This document shows positions 5,819 to 13,542 of a stretch of 29,450 nucleotides of DNA, piece by piece. Under the pieces are notes generated by a model. The model saw only the letters and a program-made list of their open reading frames with translations. It was not told the origin of the DNA and made no database searches. This DNA is from Oscillospiraceae bacterium (GTDB taxonomy: Bacteria; Bacillota; Clostridia; Oscillospirales; Oscillospiraceae). The stretch covers positions 1 through 29,450 of the forward strand of contig JAHHRX010000024.1 of assembly GCA_020025545.1 (NCBI GenBank), in the 5' to 3' direction. Numbering within the stretch: the first letter of the stretch is position 1; every line of letters begins with the position of its first letter. The position numbers and the translations under genes are program-made.

Positions 5819-6205
5819 ATGTTAATCACCGCAGGTATGAAAGGAACCGCCGAAACCTTGGTGGAACGGGAGGACACCGCTGCCATGGTAGGCTCCGGAG
5901 ATCTTCTGGTATACGCAACTCCCTGTATGGCAGCGCTTATGGAGGGTGCCGCCTGCGAAGCCATCGCTTCCGGCCTTTCCGCCAGCGAAACCACCGTAGG
6001 CATGGAGCTAAATCTACAGCATACCGCCCCCACCCCCGTTGGTATGGAGGTTCGGGCCGAGGCAGAAGTCACCGCCGTAGAAGGCAAGGTAATCACCTTT
6101 TCCGTAAAGGTCTTTGACGAAGCCGGGCAAATTGGCTCCGCATTCCATAAGCGTGCAGTGGTGGATTCCCAGCGTTTTCTCGACAAAGCCTACGCAAAAA
6201 TCTAA
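5819..6205 (+). CDS. FlK-type hotdog-fold acyl-CoA thioesterase
   Basis: A 128-residue hotdog protein of the fluoroacetyl-CoA thioesterase (FlK)-like family. Thr34 (in YATPCMAAL), Glu42 (MEGAACEA) and His68 (LQHTAPTPVG) reproduce the spacing of the Thr-Glu-His catalytic residues of FlK (8 and 26 residues apart). The family hydrolyses small acyl-CoA thioesters in the cytoplasm; these residues are shared by many non-fluoroacetate relatives, so the real substrate is unknown. The ATG at 5819 follows AAAGGA; a GTG at 5810 is too close to that site. It has its own strong promoter and a terminator at 6219-6245 shared with recR, so it is a single-gene unit. Confidence 0.85.
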   Translation: MLITAGMKGTAETLVEREDTAAMVGSGDLLVYATPCMAALMEGAACEAIASGLSASETTVGMELNLQHTAPTPVGMEVRAEAEVTAVEGKVITFSVKVFDEAGQIGSAFHKRAVVDSQRFLDKAYAKI

Positions 6206-6218
6206 TATCCGAAAAAAA

Positions 6219-6245
6219 GGAGCGTACCGCAGTACGCTCCTTTTT
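6219..6245. terminator. Bidirectional intrinsic terminator
   Basis: GGAGCGTAC (6219-6227) pairs perfectly with GTACGCTCC (6232-6240) over a CGCA loop. A run of seven A precedes it and TTTTT follows, so it can end both the plus-strand thioesterase and the minus-strand dnaX-ybaB-recR transcript. Its stem resembles that of the terminator at 19995-20027. Confidence 0.9.
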
Positions 6246-6246
6246 A

Positions 6247-6846
6247 TTACATTTCCTGTCTGCCCTCCAAAGCTCTTGACAGGGTAACTTCATCTGCATA
6301 TTCCAGCTGACTGCCCACAGGAACACCGTAGGCCAGACGGGTAACCTTAATCTCCATGGGCCGCAGGAGTCGGGAAATATACATAGCCGTTGCCTCTCCC
6401 TCGGTATCCGGATTGGTGGCCATAATGACCTCGCGAATATTTCCGGAGGAGACCCGCATCAAAAGCTCCTTGATGCGAATATCGTCCTGCGTAACATGGT
6501 TCAGCGGAGAAATTACACCGTGCAGCACATGGTACACGCCGTTAAATTCCCGGCTGCGCTCCATGGCGATTACATCCTTAGGCTCTGCAACCACACAGAC
6601 AACACTGTGATCCCGCAGATCGTCATCACAAATGGGACAGATTTCCCGATCCGTAAGATTCTGACACACGGGACAGGTGTGGACGGCTTTTTTCGCCTTG
6701 ATGATGGCATCGGCAAACTGCTGTGCCTGTTCTTCCGGCAGTCCCAGAACATAAAACGCCAGTCGCTGGGCGGTTTTACCACCAATACCGGGAAGCATCG
6801 CAAATTGATCAGCAAGCTCCTGCAAAGCTGCGGGAAAATACTGCAT
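6247..6846 (-). CDS. recR: Recombination mediator RecR
   Basis: 199 residues, the normal length. RecR acts with RecF and RecO to load RecA on single-stranded gaps. Visible features are the N-terminal helix-hairpin-helix (LPGIGGKTAQRLAFY), the C4 zinc finger (CPVCQNLTDREICPIC, about 58-73), and a Toprim domain with VVAEPKDV and NPDTEGEATA. The C terminus carries the typical YGVPVGSQLEYAD segment. ATG 6846 is preceded by AGGAGGAGCC. It is the third gene of dnaX-ybaB-recR, an arrangement conserved in many bacteria, and ends at the bidirectional terminator. Confidence 0.97.
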   Translation of the reverse strand: MQYFPAALQELADQFAMLPGIGGKTAQRLAFYVLGLPEEQAQQFADAIIKAKKAVHTCPVCQNLTDREICPICDDDLRDHSVVCVVAEPKDVIAMERSREFNGVYHVLHGVISPLNHVTQDDIRIKELLMRVSSGNIREVIMATNPDTEGEATAMYISRLLRPMEIKVTRLAYGVPVGSQLEYADEVTLSRALEGRQEM

Positions 6847-6855
6847 GGCTCCTCC

Positions 6856-7200
6856 TTAGAACAGGCCGCCCAGATTGAGGCCGCCGGTGAGCCGGGACAT
6901 ATTGTTGGCAGCATCCGCATCCGCAGCACGCATGGCTTCATTGACGGCGGCAATGATCATGTCCTGCAGCATTTCCACATCCTCGGGATCCACTGCCTCG
7001 GGGTTGATCTGCATATCCTGCAGCTCGTGCTTGCCGTTCACGGTAGCACTTACCATACCGCCGCCGGATGCTGCGGTATAGATCTTATTCTCCTGCTCCT
7101 CCTGCATCCGCAGCAGCTCCTGCTGCATCTTCTGAGCCTGCTTCATCATAGCTGCCTGATTCATTCCTCCGGGCATACCCCGAAAACTATTCTTTCCCAT
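6856..7200 (-). CDS. ybaB: YbaB/EbfC family nucleoid-associated protein
   Basis: 114 residues. A Gly/Met-rich N terminus is followed by the family's long helix (MKQAQKMQQELLRMQEEQEN) and a beta core (VSATVNGKHELQDMQINPEA), then the second helix. YbaB/EbfC proteins are small dimeric DNA-binding proteins almost always encoded between dnaX and recR, as here. TAGGAGATATACC precedes the ATG. The gap to dnaX is 15 nt and to recR 9 nt, so one operon is likely. Confidence 0.95.
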   Translation of the reverse strand: MGKNSFRGMPGGMNQAAMMKQAQKMQQELLRMQEEQENKIYTAASGGGMVSATVNGKHELQDMQINPEAVDPEDVEMLQDMIIAAVNEAMRAADADAANNMSRLTGGLNLGGLF

Positions 7201-7215
7201 GGTATATCTCCTATC

Positions 7216-8844
7216 TTAATATTCCTTAATTTTTACAATATCGCTGTGCGCGCGCCCGAAATCCATCAGCCGCTGCATTTTGCTGTTATCTGCAGGTGCT
7301 GCCGTTTCGTCTTCAGCCACCGCAGTCACCCGCTTTCCCAGCAGATTGGATGCTTTACGACTGACAAGCGCAATAATATCCGGCTTGTCGATCATCTGCA
7401 TTGTAAAGGAATTGGTGCACCGCAGAACGACTTTGTCCTGCCGCAGGACACCGTGCACAGGGGCCTTTGGTGTGTCAATAAAGAAGCCGGAAATAGGCGG
7501 CTTCAGTTCCTCATGGATGGCGCAGACCAGCTCCGCCCAGAAGCCCATGGGTACATCGTCATCAGGCGCTTCCACATTCCCTTCCGGCGGCACATCATCA
7601 TCCGTAGGCATTGGAGGACGGTCATCTTCTTCCCGCTCCGGCTTTGCCGGTACCGGCTGCGGTACGGTGGCCGGTGCTGCAACAAAAGTACCGCCCTGCA
7701 CCTGTTCCTCCAGCCGGGTCAGTCTTGCGTTGATAGCCTTAGCATCCAGCTGGAGCTGGGGTCTGCAAAGGCTGATAATGCAAAGCTCCGCATCCATCCG
7801 CCGACTGGCGCTTCGTGTAAAGGAGGAGAGGGTCTTGGTGATGTTCTCCATCATCCGAACCAGCTCTCCGCCGGAAAATGCATTTGTCAGTTTTTTTGCT
7901 TCTGCATCCGATGCCACGCCGGAAAGCATGGTAATTCCTGCATCCGGTGCAGATTTCAGAATCAGAAGATCTCTGGTAAGGCAGGCGAGCTCATCCAGAA
8001 GCGCTCCCAAATCCTTCCCCTCTGCATACAGGCGATTAAAAAGCGTCAGCGCACTTTTGGTATCATGGCTGCCGATGTAGCCCATAAGCTCTGCGCATCT
8101 GCGCTCCCCCGCAATACCCAGGCACTCATATACCCGGTCTGCGGTGAGCTCACCGACGGTAGCTGAGGCGCACTGATCCAACAGGCTAAGGCCGTCACGC
8201 ATACCGCCGTCCGCCATACGCGCCAGCACTCTGGCAGCGCTGTCATCAAGATCAATATTCTCCTGATAAGCGACATAGCTGAGCCGTGCGGCAATATCCT
8301 CCTGAGAGATCCTGCGGAAGGCAAATCGCTGGCACCGGGAAAGGATGGTGGCCGGCACCTTGTGCAGTTCTGTTGTCGCCAAAATGAAAAGCAGATGCTC
8401 CGGCGGTTCTTCAATGATTTTCAGCAATGCATTGAACGCCGGGATGGAGAGCATATGCACCTCATCGATGATATACACCCGCTTTTTCACCTGAGACGGA
8501 GAATAAATGGCATCGTCCCGCAAATCACGGACATTGTCCACACCGTTGTTGGATGCAGCATCGATTTCCAGCACATCCATACAAGCACCGGAATCAATGG
8601 CACGGCAGGCCTCGCAGCAGTTACAGGGATTGCCGTCCTGAGGATTCAGGCAGTTCACCGCTTTTGCAAGGATCTTTGCGCAGCTGGTCTTACCGGTACC
8701 CCGAGAACCGGTAAAGAGGTAGGCGTGGCTCATTTTCCCGCTGACCAGCTGGGTTTTGAGGGTCTGAGTCACCGCCGCCTGACCGCAAACATCGTCAAAG
8801 GTCTGGGGGCGGTATTTACGGTATAAGGCTTGATAGGCAGACAT
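7216..8844 (-). CDS. dnaX: DNA polymerase III subunit gamma/tau
   Basis: 542 residues. The start is ATG 8844, behind AAGGAGGGGG; the longer open frame upstream overlaps the SRP RNA and is not coding. The N-terminal AAA+ clamp-loader domain shows Walker A GSRGTGKT (about 46-53), a zinc-binding cysteine cluster (CNCCEAC), Walker B DEVH (about 127-130) and the SRC sensor motif (ILSRCQRF). Domain III and a Pro/Glu/Asp-rich linker (residues about 395-445) lead to a C-terminal tau-like region. I see no obvious slippery frameshift signal for gamma. It assembles the clamp loader and is co-directional with the SRP RNA just upstream. Confidence 0.97.
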   Translation of the reverse strand: MSAYQALYRKYRPQTFDDVCGQAAVTQTLKTQLVSGKMSHAYLFTGSRGTGKTSCAKILAKAVNCLNPQDGNPCNCCEACRAIDSGACMDVLEIDAASNNGVDNVRDLRDDAIYSPSQVKKRVYIIDEVHMLSIPAFNALLKIIEEPPEHLLFILATTELHKVPATILSRCQRFAFRRISQEDIAARLSYVAYQENIDLDDSAARVLARMADGGMRDGLSLLDQCASATVGELTADRVYECLGIAGERRCAELMGYIGSHDTKSALTLFNRLYAEGKDLGALLDELACLTRDLLILKSAPDAGITMLSGVASDAEAKKLTNAFSGGELVRMMENITKTLSSFTRSASRRMDAELCIISLCRPQLQLDAKAINARLTRLEEQVQGGTFVAAPATVPQPVPAKPEREEDDRPPMPTDDDVPPEGNVEAPDDDVPMGFWAELVCAIHEELKPPISGFFIDTPKAPVHGVLRQDKVVLRCTNSFTMQMIDKPDIIALVSRKASNLLGKRVTAVAEDETAAPADNSKMQRLMDFGRAHSDIVKIKEY

Positions 8845-8870
8845 ATTGCCCCCTCCTTTCCAAAATAAAG

Positions 8871-9170
8871 ACCGGCCTATAACAAGATCGCACACCCACA
8901 TTTGAACCTGAAGAGCGCCCGGGATCTGCGCAGCCAGCTCAGAAACGGCAACCCTGCGGCACACGGAAGGATCCGCTTAATGCTGCTTGGTTCCCCACCT
9001 GACATGGTTCACGGGATTCCGTTGCGCAAGACCGATCCATCAACACCGCTTACGAAGTCCAGACGGCACTCAAACAAGCCCGGGTGTGGGAGTTCATCCC
9101 TGCTATAGCGGATTGCAGGTTACAGGGCACCGCTATCTCCCCGACTAGTGCGACCTTGTTATAAGCCGGT
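8871..9170 (-). ncRNA. ffs: Signal recognition particle RNA (large, Bacillus type)
   Basis: On the minus strand the 5' end (ACCGGCTTATAACAAGGTCG) is complementary to the 3' end (ATCTTGTTATAGGCCGGT), forming the long closing helix. The Alu-domain core GGGGAGATAGCGGT...CCCTGTAACC is present near the 5' end. The S-domain apical helix 8 has the hallmark GTCAGGTGGGGAACC and AAGCAGC (8982-9003) around a GGAA tetraloop. About 300 nt fits the large bacterial SRP RNA with an Alu domain found in spore-forming Firmicutes. It lies between acpP and dnaX. The ends are approximate. The 3' side runs into TTTATTTT 8862-8869, which could terminate it or let transcription continue into dnaX. Confidence 0.95.
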
Positions 9171-9172
9171 CC

Positions 9173-9181
9173 GCTATAACA
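9173..9181 (-). promoter_or_regulatory. Extended -10 promoter for SRP RNA
   Basis: The minus strand reads TGTTATAGC, an extended -10 (TGnTATAGC), just before the RNA 5' end. The -35 region is a weak T-rich sequence (TTTTTA) at 17 nt. The same bases pair with the RNA start (see finding on the inverted repeat). Confidence 0.5.
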
Positions 9182-9201
9182 AGGGTATTCGGTTATAAAA
9201 A

Positions 9202-9423
9202 TCAGTTAATCTTTGTCTCGATAAAATCAGCCAGCTCACGGAAAGTGGCAATCTTCTGATCCTCGAGATCCAGTTCTACGCCCAGCTCGGACTCCAGATC
9301 CATGATCATTTCCACAATATCGAGAGAGTCGATTCCGAGGCTCTCAAAAGTGCTGTCCGGAGTGATTTCAGCAGGATCCAGCTCAAGCTGCTTGGCAGCG
9401 TAGGCAACCAGTTTTTCGTACAT
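9202..9423 (-). CDS. acpP: Acyl carrier protein
   Basis: 73 residues, standard ACP length. The phosphopantetheine attachment serine is Ser33 in GIDSLDIVEMIMDLE, and the acidic recognition helix II follows. It carries growing acyl chains for fatty acid synthesis in the cytoplasm. GGAGGGAATACCCTT precedes the ATG. It has its own strong promoter at 9470-9498 and no obvious terminator before the SRP RNA, so read-through into the SRP RNA is possible. No fab genes lie next to it. Confidence 0.97.
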   Translation of the reverse strand: MYEKLVAYAAKQLELDPAEITPDSTFESLGIDSLDIVEMIMDLESELGVELDLEDQKIATFRELADFIETKIN

Positions 9424-9469
9424 AAGGGTATTCCCTCCAATCGTTAGCTTATCACATCACAGTGCGTTT

Positions 9470-9498
9470 ATTTTATTACAGGTTCCCGCTTTTGTCAA
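9470..9498 (-). promoter_or_regulatory. Promoter for acpP
   Basis: Minus strand TTGACA (9493-9498), 17-nt spacer, TAAAAT (9470-9475). The -35 hexamer includes the TGA stop codon of the upstream flavoprotein gene (CAT TGA CA), so the promoter is embedded at the end of that gene. Confidence 0.85.
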
Positions 9499-10736
9499 TG
9501 GGCAGATTCACAAACCCCGCAGGAAGCCGCATGCATTCCTGCCACATAGGCTGTTGCCCATGCGATCTGCAGGTTAAACCCACCGGTATAGGCATCGCAG
9601 TCGATGATTTCTCCGGCAAAATACAGCCCGGGAATTTTTTTGGATTCCATAGTTTTCGGATCAATTTCGGAAACCTTGATGCCGCCGGAGGTAACGATAG
9701 CCTCCGCAACCGGGCGCTTGCCGACAACGGAAACAGAAAAAGCTTTGAGTTCCTGCACCAAAGCCCTTCTGAGCTGCTTGGTAAGACTGTTGGCCTGCAT
9801 GGCAGCATCGATACCGCAGCGGCGCAGAATCACAGGAATCATAGATCTCGGCAGAAGATCTGTTAAAGCATTTTCCATAGATCGGTTCTGGTACATTTCA
9901 AGATCCCGCAGGATCCGGCTGTCCAGTTTGTTTTCCTCCAGTGCAGGCTTCAGATCCAGCACTATGCGGCACTTGCCCTTCAAATGGGCGCTGGCGCTCA
10001 ATACCGTGGGGCCTGAAATACCGAAATGGGTAAAAAGGAGTTCGCCGAAATCCTTATAGAGCACCTTATTCTTTTCATTCACCAGCTTCACGCCCACATT
10101 CCGAAGGCTCAACCCCTGCATTTGCTGGCAGTCCTCCCCCTCGGTTTCCAGCGGTACAAGGGAGCCTTCCGGCGCAATCACCGTATGCCCAAGACGCTGT
10201 GCCATGGCGTAGCCGCCGCCGGTGGAGCCGGTAGTCGGATAGCTGAGTCCACCGGTTGCCAATATGACCCATTTGGCAAAAAAGGTCTGATGTTCGGTCT
10301 GAACGCCGGTAATGCCCTGTTCATCATGCAGAATTTCCGTGACACGATGCGTTTTTACCGTAACCCCGGATTTGTCCAGCTGTGTTTTCAGGCAGTCCAA
10401 AATGCTGCCAGCCTGATCGGACACCGGGAACACCCGATTGCCCCGCTCGGTTTTAAGGGGGCAGCCGTTCTTTTCAAAAAAGTCCATGGTGCTTTTGGGT
10501 GGGAACGCAGTCAAAGCGCTGTACAGGAACCGGCCGTTCCGGGGGACATTTTTCAGAACCTCCTGCCCGTCGCAGTCATTGGTCACATTGCAGCGGCCTT
10601 TTCCTGTGATCAGCAGTTTTTTCCCCAGACGCTGATTTCTTTCCAGCAAAAGCACCTTCTGCCCCTTCCGGGCTGCGGTAATGGCGGCAAACATCCCCGC
10701 AGGGCCTCCGCCGATCACAATGCCGTCATAATTCAT
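9495..10736 (-). CDS. HI0933/BaiN-type FAD-dependent oxidoreductase
   Basis: 413 residues. The N terminus has the dinucleotide-binding GIVIGGGPAGMFAAITAARKG (Rossmann GxGxxG form) and LLERNQRLGKKLLITGKGRCNVTN, the signature of the HI0933 (YhiN) flavoprotein family. A second nucleotide motif (WVILATGGLSYPTTGSTGGGY) and the C-terminal FAD contact (PGLYFAGEIIDCDAYTGGFNLQ) are intact. Members include bile-acid BaiN and enzymes annotated as aminoacetone oxidase, but most have no known substrate; bile acid activity cannot be inferred here. The start overlaps the stop of the RpiR regulator gene by 4 nt (ATGA), so the two form an operon. Confidence 0.9.
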   Translation of the reverse strand: MNYDGIVIGGGPAGMFAAITAARKGQKVLLLERNQRLGKKLLITGKGRCNVTNDCDGQEVLKNVPRNGRFLYSALTAFPPKSTMDFFEKNGCPLKTERGNRVFPVSDQAGSILDCLKTQLDKSGVTVKTHRVTEILHDEQGITGVQTEHQTFFAKWVILATGGLSYPTTGSTGGGYAMAQRLGHTVIAPEGSLVPLETEGEDCQQMQGLSLRNVGVKLVNEKNKVLYKDFGELLFTHFGISGPTVLSASAHLKGKCRIVLDLKPALEENKLDSRILRDLEMYQNRSMENALTDLLPRSMIPVILRRCGIDAAMQANSLTKQLRRALVQELKAFSVSVVGKRPVAEAIVTSGGIKVSEIDPKTMESKKIPGLYFAGEIIDCDAYTGGFNLQIAWATAYVAGMHAASCGVCESAH

Positions 10737-11602
10737 GGTATGTCAACCTGCTTTTCATAAATGTGATATTTTTCCCAGATGTGCTCCAGATTGTTGAAGG
10801 TCTCCGCCAGCTCCCGTTCCTTCTTGGCGGCAATGGCAACAATCAGTGCATTGATCACGCTCAAAGGTGCCACCAGAGAGTCCACCAGAGATACCATATT
10901 GCTCTTGGCCGCCAGCACATAATCACTGCTGCGTCCCAGAGGGGAAAGTTCTGTATCCGTCACACCGATAACCGTGGCCCCGGTTGTGCGGCAGTACTGT
11001 ACCGCCTGCACGACGGTAGAGGAATATCTGGGAAAGCTCAGCGCAATCACCGCATCCTCTGAATTAACGCCCACAATCTGCTCAAACATTTCGCTGGTGC
11101 CGGAAGCGGTGAGGATATGCACATTCCGGAACATATAGTTCAGGTAATAGCCTAAGAAATTTGCCAGAGGTGCCGCGGAGCGGACACCCAGAATATAGAC
11201 CCGCTTGGCATCCAGAATGGCATCCACAGCCGCACGGAACTGGCTGCGATCCACGGTTTCCGCAGTCTGCCGCAGCTTTTCCATATCCCCCTGAATCACC
11301 ATAGAGAGGACATCCTGATTACCGATACGGTCGTTTGCTGCCTCGATACGCTGGACAGATGTCAGGCGGTTCACCACCATTTTCTGCACAGCCTTCTGCA
11401 TGCTGGGGTAGCCGTCATAGCCCAGCTCCACCGCAAAACGCACCACGGTGGATTCGGATACCCCCACCTTTTGTGCCAAGGCGTGCGCCGTCATAAACGC
11501 TGCCTTATCATAGGATTCCATAATATAACGGGCAATCAGCCGCTGGCTTTTGGAAAACTGCGGCATCTTCTCCTGCAAAACCGAAAATATGTCATGATTC
11601 AT
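10733..11602 (-). CDS. MurR/RpiR family transcriptional regulator
   Basis: About 289 residues. The N-terminal helix-turn-helix (about 1-75) includes FMTAHALAQKVGVSESTVVRFAVELGYDGYPSMQ, the RpiR signature. The SIS sugar-phosphate-binding domain (about 125-260) has VYILGVRSAAPLANFLGYYL and IALSFPRYSSTVVQAVQY. Such proteins sense phosphosugars and control sugar or amino-sugar catabolism. ATG 11602 (MNHDIF) is preferred; an upstream start at 11614 is possible. Its partner gene is the flavoprotein, not a sugar gene, so its target is unknown. The promoter lies at 11651-11679. Confidence 0.93.
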   Translation of the reverse strand: MNHDIFSVLQEKMPQFSKSQRLIARYIMESYDKAAFMTAHALAQKVGVSESTVVRFAVELGYDGYPSMQKAVQKMVVNRLTSVQRIEAANDRIGNQDVLSMVIQGDMEKLRQTAETVDRSQFRAAVDAILDAKRVYILGVRSAAPLANFLGYYLNYMFRNVHILTASGTSEMFEQIVGVNSEDAVIALSFPRYSSTVVQAVQYCRTTGATVIGVTDTELSPLGRSSDYVLAAKSNMVSLVDSLVAPLSVINALIVAIAAKKERELAETFNNLEHIWEKYHIYEKQVDIP

Positions 11603-11650
11603 GGATATACACACCCCATTTATACGAATCTATCCTGAATTTTCCCGTCT

Positions 11651-11679
11651 ATGATACCAGAAATTTCGCATTTTTGCAA
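11651..11679 (-). promoter_or_regulatory. Promoter for rpiR-flavoprotein operon
   Basis: Minus strand TTGCAA (11674-11679), 17-nt spacer, TATCAT (11651-11656). It starts right after the rluB terminator. Confidence 0.7.
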
Positions 11680-11699
11680 GGCGGCGGAAAAATTATTGC

Positions 11700-11725
11700 A
11701 AAAAGCAGGGCTATTTGAGCCCTGC
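11700..11725 (-). terminator. Intrinsic terminator overlapping the rluB stop codon
   Basis: On the minus strand GCAGGGCT (11718-11725) pairs perfectly with AGCCCTGC (11705-11712) over a 5-nt loop, followed by TTTTT. The TAG stop of rluB (11711-11713) lies at the loop and stem boundary, so the final codons form the hairpin. Confidence 0.85.
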
Positions 11726-12412
11726 CTTTTCTTCTTCCGTTAAGTAGCGCCACTTCCCCAGAGGGAGCTTATCCAGCTTGAGGGTTCCCTCGGCAATCCG
11801 CCGAAGGACCAGCACCTGCATCCCCGCTGCCTCACACATCCTTCGGACCTGTCGGTTCCGTCCTTCGTGGATGGTCACCAGAAATTTGGCTCTGTCTCCC
11901 TCTGCCCGCAGGAGCTTTACTTCAGGCGGGCGAATCCGGTAGCCGTCCAGCTCGATGGCACGGCTTAAAAGCGCCGACGCTCCGGCATGATAGCCCTTAA
12001 CGCTCACCCAGTAGGTTTTCTTCATTTCATGGCTGGGGTGCATCATTTTGTTTGCAAATTCTCCGTCGCTGGTAAGCAGCAGCAATCCTTCGGAATCCAT
12101 ATCCAGCCGTCCCACAGGATACACCCGGGTGCCGCAGTCTGCCACCAGCTGAGCGACCGTCGGTCTGCCCTTTTCATCTGATAGGGTAGTTACATATCCT
12201 CTCGGTTTATTGAGCATTATGTACACGCGCTCCTGCGTGGAGGGAAGTGGCTTCCCATCCAGCAGGATTTCGTCCGTTTCCGGGTCTGCACTTTGACCCA
12301 GGAACGCAGTTTCTCCGTTGACGCTGATGCGTCCCGCCGCAATCATGTCCTCTGCCTTCCGCCGGGAGGCCACTCCCCGGGCGGACAGCAGCTTTTGCAG
12401 TCTTTCTTTCAT
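11711..12412 (-). CDS. rluB: RluB-type 23S rRNA pseudouridine synthase
   Basis: About 233 residues. The N-terminal S4 RNA-binding domain (LQKLLSARGVASRRKAEDMI) is followed by the RsuA/RluB catalytic domain with GRLDMDSEGLLLLTSDG, in which the first Asp is the catalytic residue, and EGRNRQVRRMCEAAG near the end. The Firmicutes RluB orthologue modifies 23S rRNA in the peptidyl transferase region; RsuA/RluE types are alternatives. ATG 12412 overlaps the dacF stop by 4 nt. The same scpA-scpB...rluB neighbourhood is widespread in Firmicutes. It is the last gene of the operon, with a terminator over its stop. Confidence 0.92.
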   Translation of the reverse strand: MKERLQKLLSARGVASRRKAEDMIAAGRISVNGETAFLGQSADPETDEILLDGKPLPSTQERVYIMLNKPRGYVTTLSDEKGRPTVAQLVADCGTRVYPVGRLDMDSEGLLLLTSDGEFANKMMHPSHEMKKTYWVSVKGYHAGASALLSRAIELDGYRIRPPEVKLLRAEGDRAKFLVTIHEGRNRQVRRMCEAAGMQVLVLRRIAEGTLKLDKLPLGKWRYLTEEEKAGLK

Positions 12413-13512
12413 GCGCCGCCTCCAAACCATTTGCTCCAAAAATGGTACTTTTTTTCGTCTTTTTCCAGTTCCACCGTCTGTCCGTAGACCAGAGGGACCT
12501 TTCCTACCGTTTTATCGCCGATACAGATATAGGCGTACCCAGCCTCTGCCCCCTGTGCAACGGGTGCATAAACAAATCCGCTGCCGGAAATCACGATTTT
12601 CGCTTCTTCCTCTTTCGACAAAGGAAATTCAAAATCCCCATCTGCCAGAAGTTCCGCCTCATCGGCTTCGCCGCTCAGAACGGATACCGTCCCAACCTTC
12701 TGCCCCTTCGTGACAATCTGCTGCATTTGATACTGGGAAAATCCCATTTCCATGAGTTTTTCGTGATCCTGCCAGTCGTTTCCGTCATTGATCGTAACGC
12801 AGATCAGCCGTCTGCCGTCCCGCACAGCGCTGGAAACCAAAATTCGGCCGGCAGCCTTGGTGTAACCGGTTTTGACTCCGTCTGCACCCTCCAGCCTCCA
12901 CAGCAGCTTATTGTGATTTTGCAGGCTTCTCTCCCCCACCCGCACGGTTTTTGTGGAGACCGTCTTGGCAAAAATGGGGTTTTCCATGGCATATGCTGTC
13001 AAAATTGCCAAATCCCGGGCAGTAGAATAATGCCCGGGGCTGTCCAGTCCGTTGGGATTTTCAAAATGACTGCCCTTCATTCCCAAACTGCGGGCCTTAT
13101 CATTCATCAGCTGGGCAAAGCCCTCTACAGTACCGCCGCAGTAAATCGCCAGCGCTACCGCTGCATCATTTCCGGAACGCAGCATCATGCCGTAAAGCAG
13201 TTCCTGCAACGTCAGAACCTCTCCCTCCCGGAGATACATGGAGGAGCCTTCGATGCCCACCGCCTCCTTGGGGATCTTCATGCGGTCGAGCACATTGCAC
13301 TGCTCACAGATAATCAGCGCCGTCATTATCTTCGTAGTACTGGCAATCAGACTGCGGCTGTCCGCATCTTTTTCGTAAAGCACCCGTCCGGTCTGGGCGT
13401 CCATCAAAATCGCCTTTTGGGCGGAAACAGCCCCTGCTTTTCCGGGTAAAATCAGGACGGCAGCCAACAACGCAGCCGCCGTCCGCAAAACTACACGCTT
13501 CATTTTCCTCAC
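12409..13512 (-). CDS. D-alanyl-D-alanine carboxypeptidase (DacF/DacB type)
   Basis: 367 residues from GTG 13512 or 364 from ATG 13503; the GTG includes the GAGG that would serve the ATG, so the start is ambiguous. The N-terminal signal peptide runs to about residue 28 (VVLRTAAALLAAVLILPGKAGA). The active-site motifs are S58xxK (IASTTK), S113GN (RSGN) and K214TG (GVKTGYT), all intact. A C-terminal beta domain (PBP5_C type) follows. It trims D-Ala from peptidoglycan stem peptides outside the membrane; in Bacillus dacF/dacB act in spore cortex formation. Its place next to gerW and in the scpA operon supports the sporulation-linked type. Confidence 0.93.
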   Translation of the reverse strand: MRKMKRVVLRTAAALLAAVLILPGKAGAVSAQKAILMDAQTGRVLYEKDADSRSLIASTTKIMTALIICEQCNVLDRMKIPKEAVGIEGSSMYLREGEVLTLQELLYGMMLRSGNDAAVALAIYCGGTVEGFAQLMNDKARSLGMKGSHFENPNGLDSPGHYSTARDLAILTAYAMENPIFAKTVSTKTVRVGERSLQNHNKLLWRLEGADGVKTGYTKAAGRILVSSAVRDGRRLICVTINDGNDWQDHEKLMEMGFSQYQMQQIVTKGQKVGTVSVLSGEADEAELLADGDFEFPLSKEEEAKIVISGSGFVYAPVAQGAEAGYAYICIGDKTVGKVPLVYGQTVELEKDEKKYHFWSKWFGGGA

Positions 13513-13542
13513 CCGGGACTATTTTTTCCCGAGAGCGGATTT

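Noticed and set aside
6496..8166. Long plus-strand frame opposite recR, ybaB and dnaX
   Set aside because: His- and Leu-rich low-quality translation across three confident genes on the other strand.
8845..8964. 40-residue N-terminal extension of DnaX
   Set aside because: It would be translated from SRP RNA sequence; ATG 8844 has a strong ribosome binding site and begins at the conserved DnaX N terminus.
12442..13449. Long plus-strand frame opposite the D-Ala-D-Ala carboxypeptidase gene
   Set aside because: It mirrors a gene with all catalytic motifs; no ribosome binding site or domain of its own.
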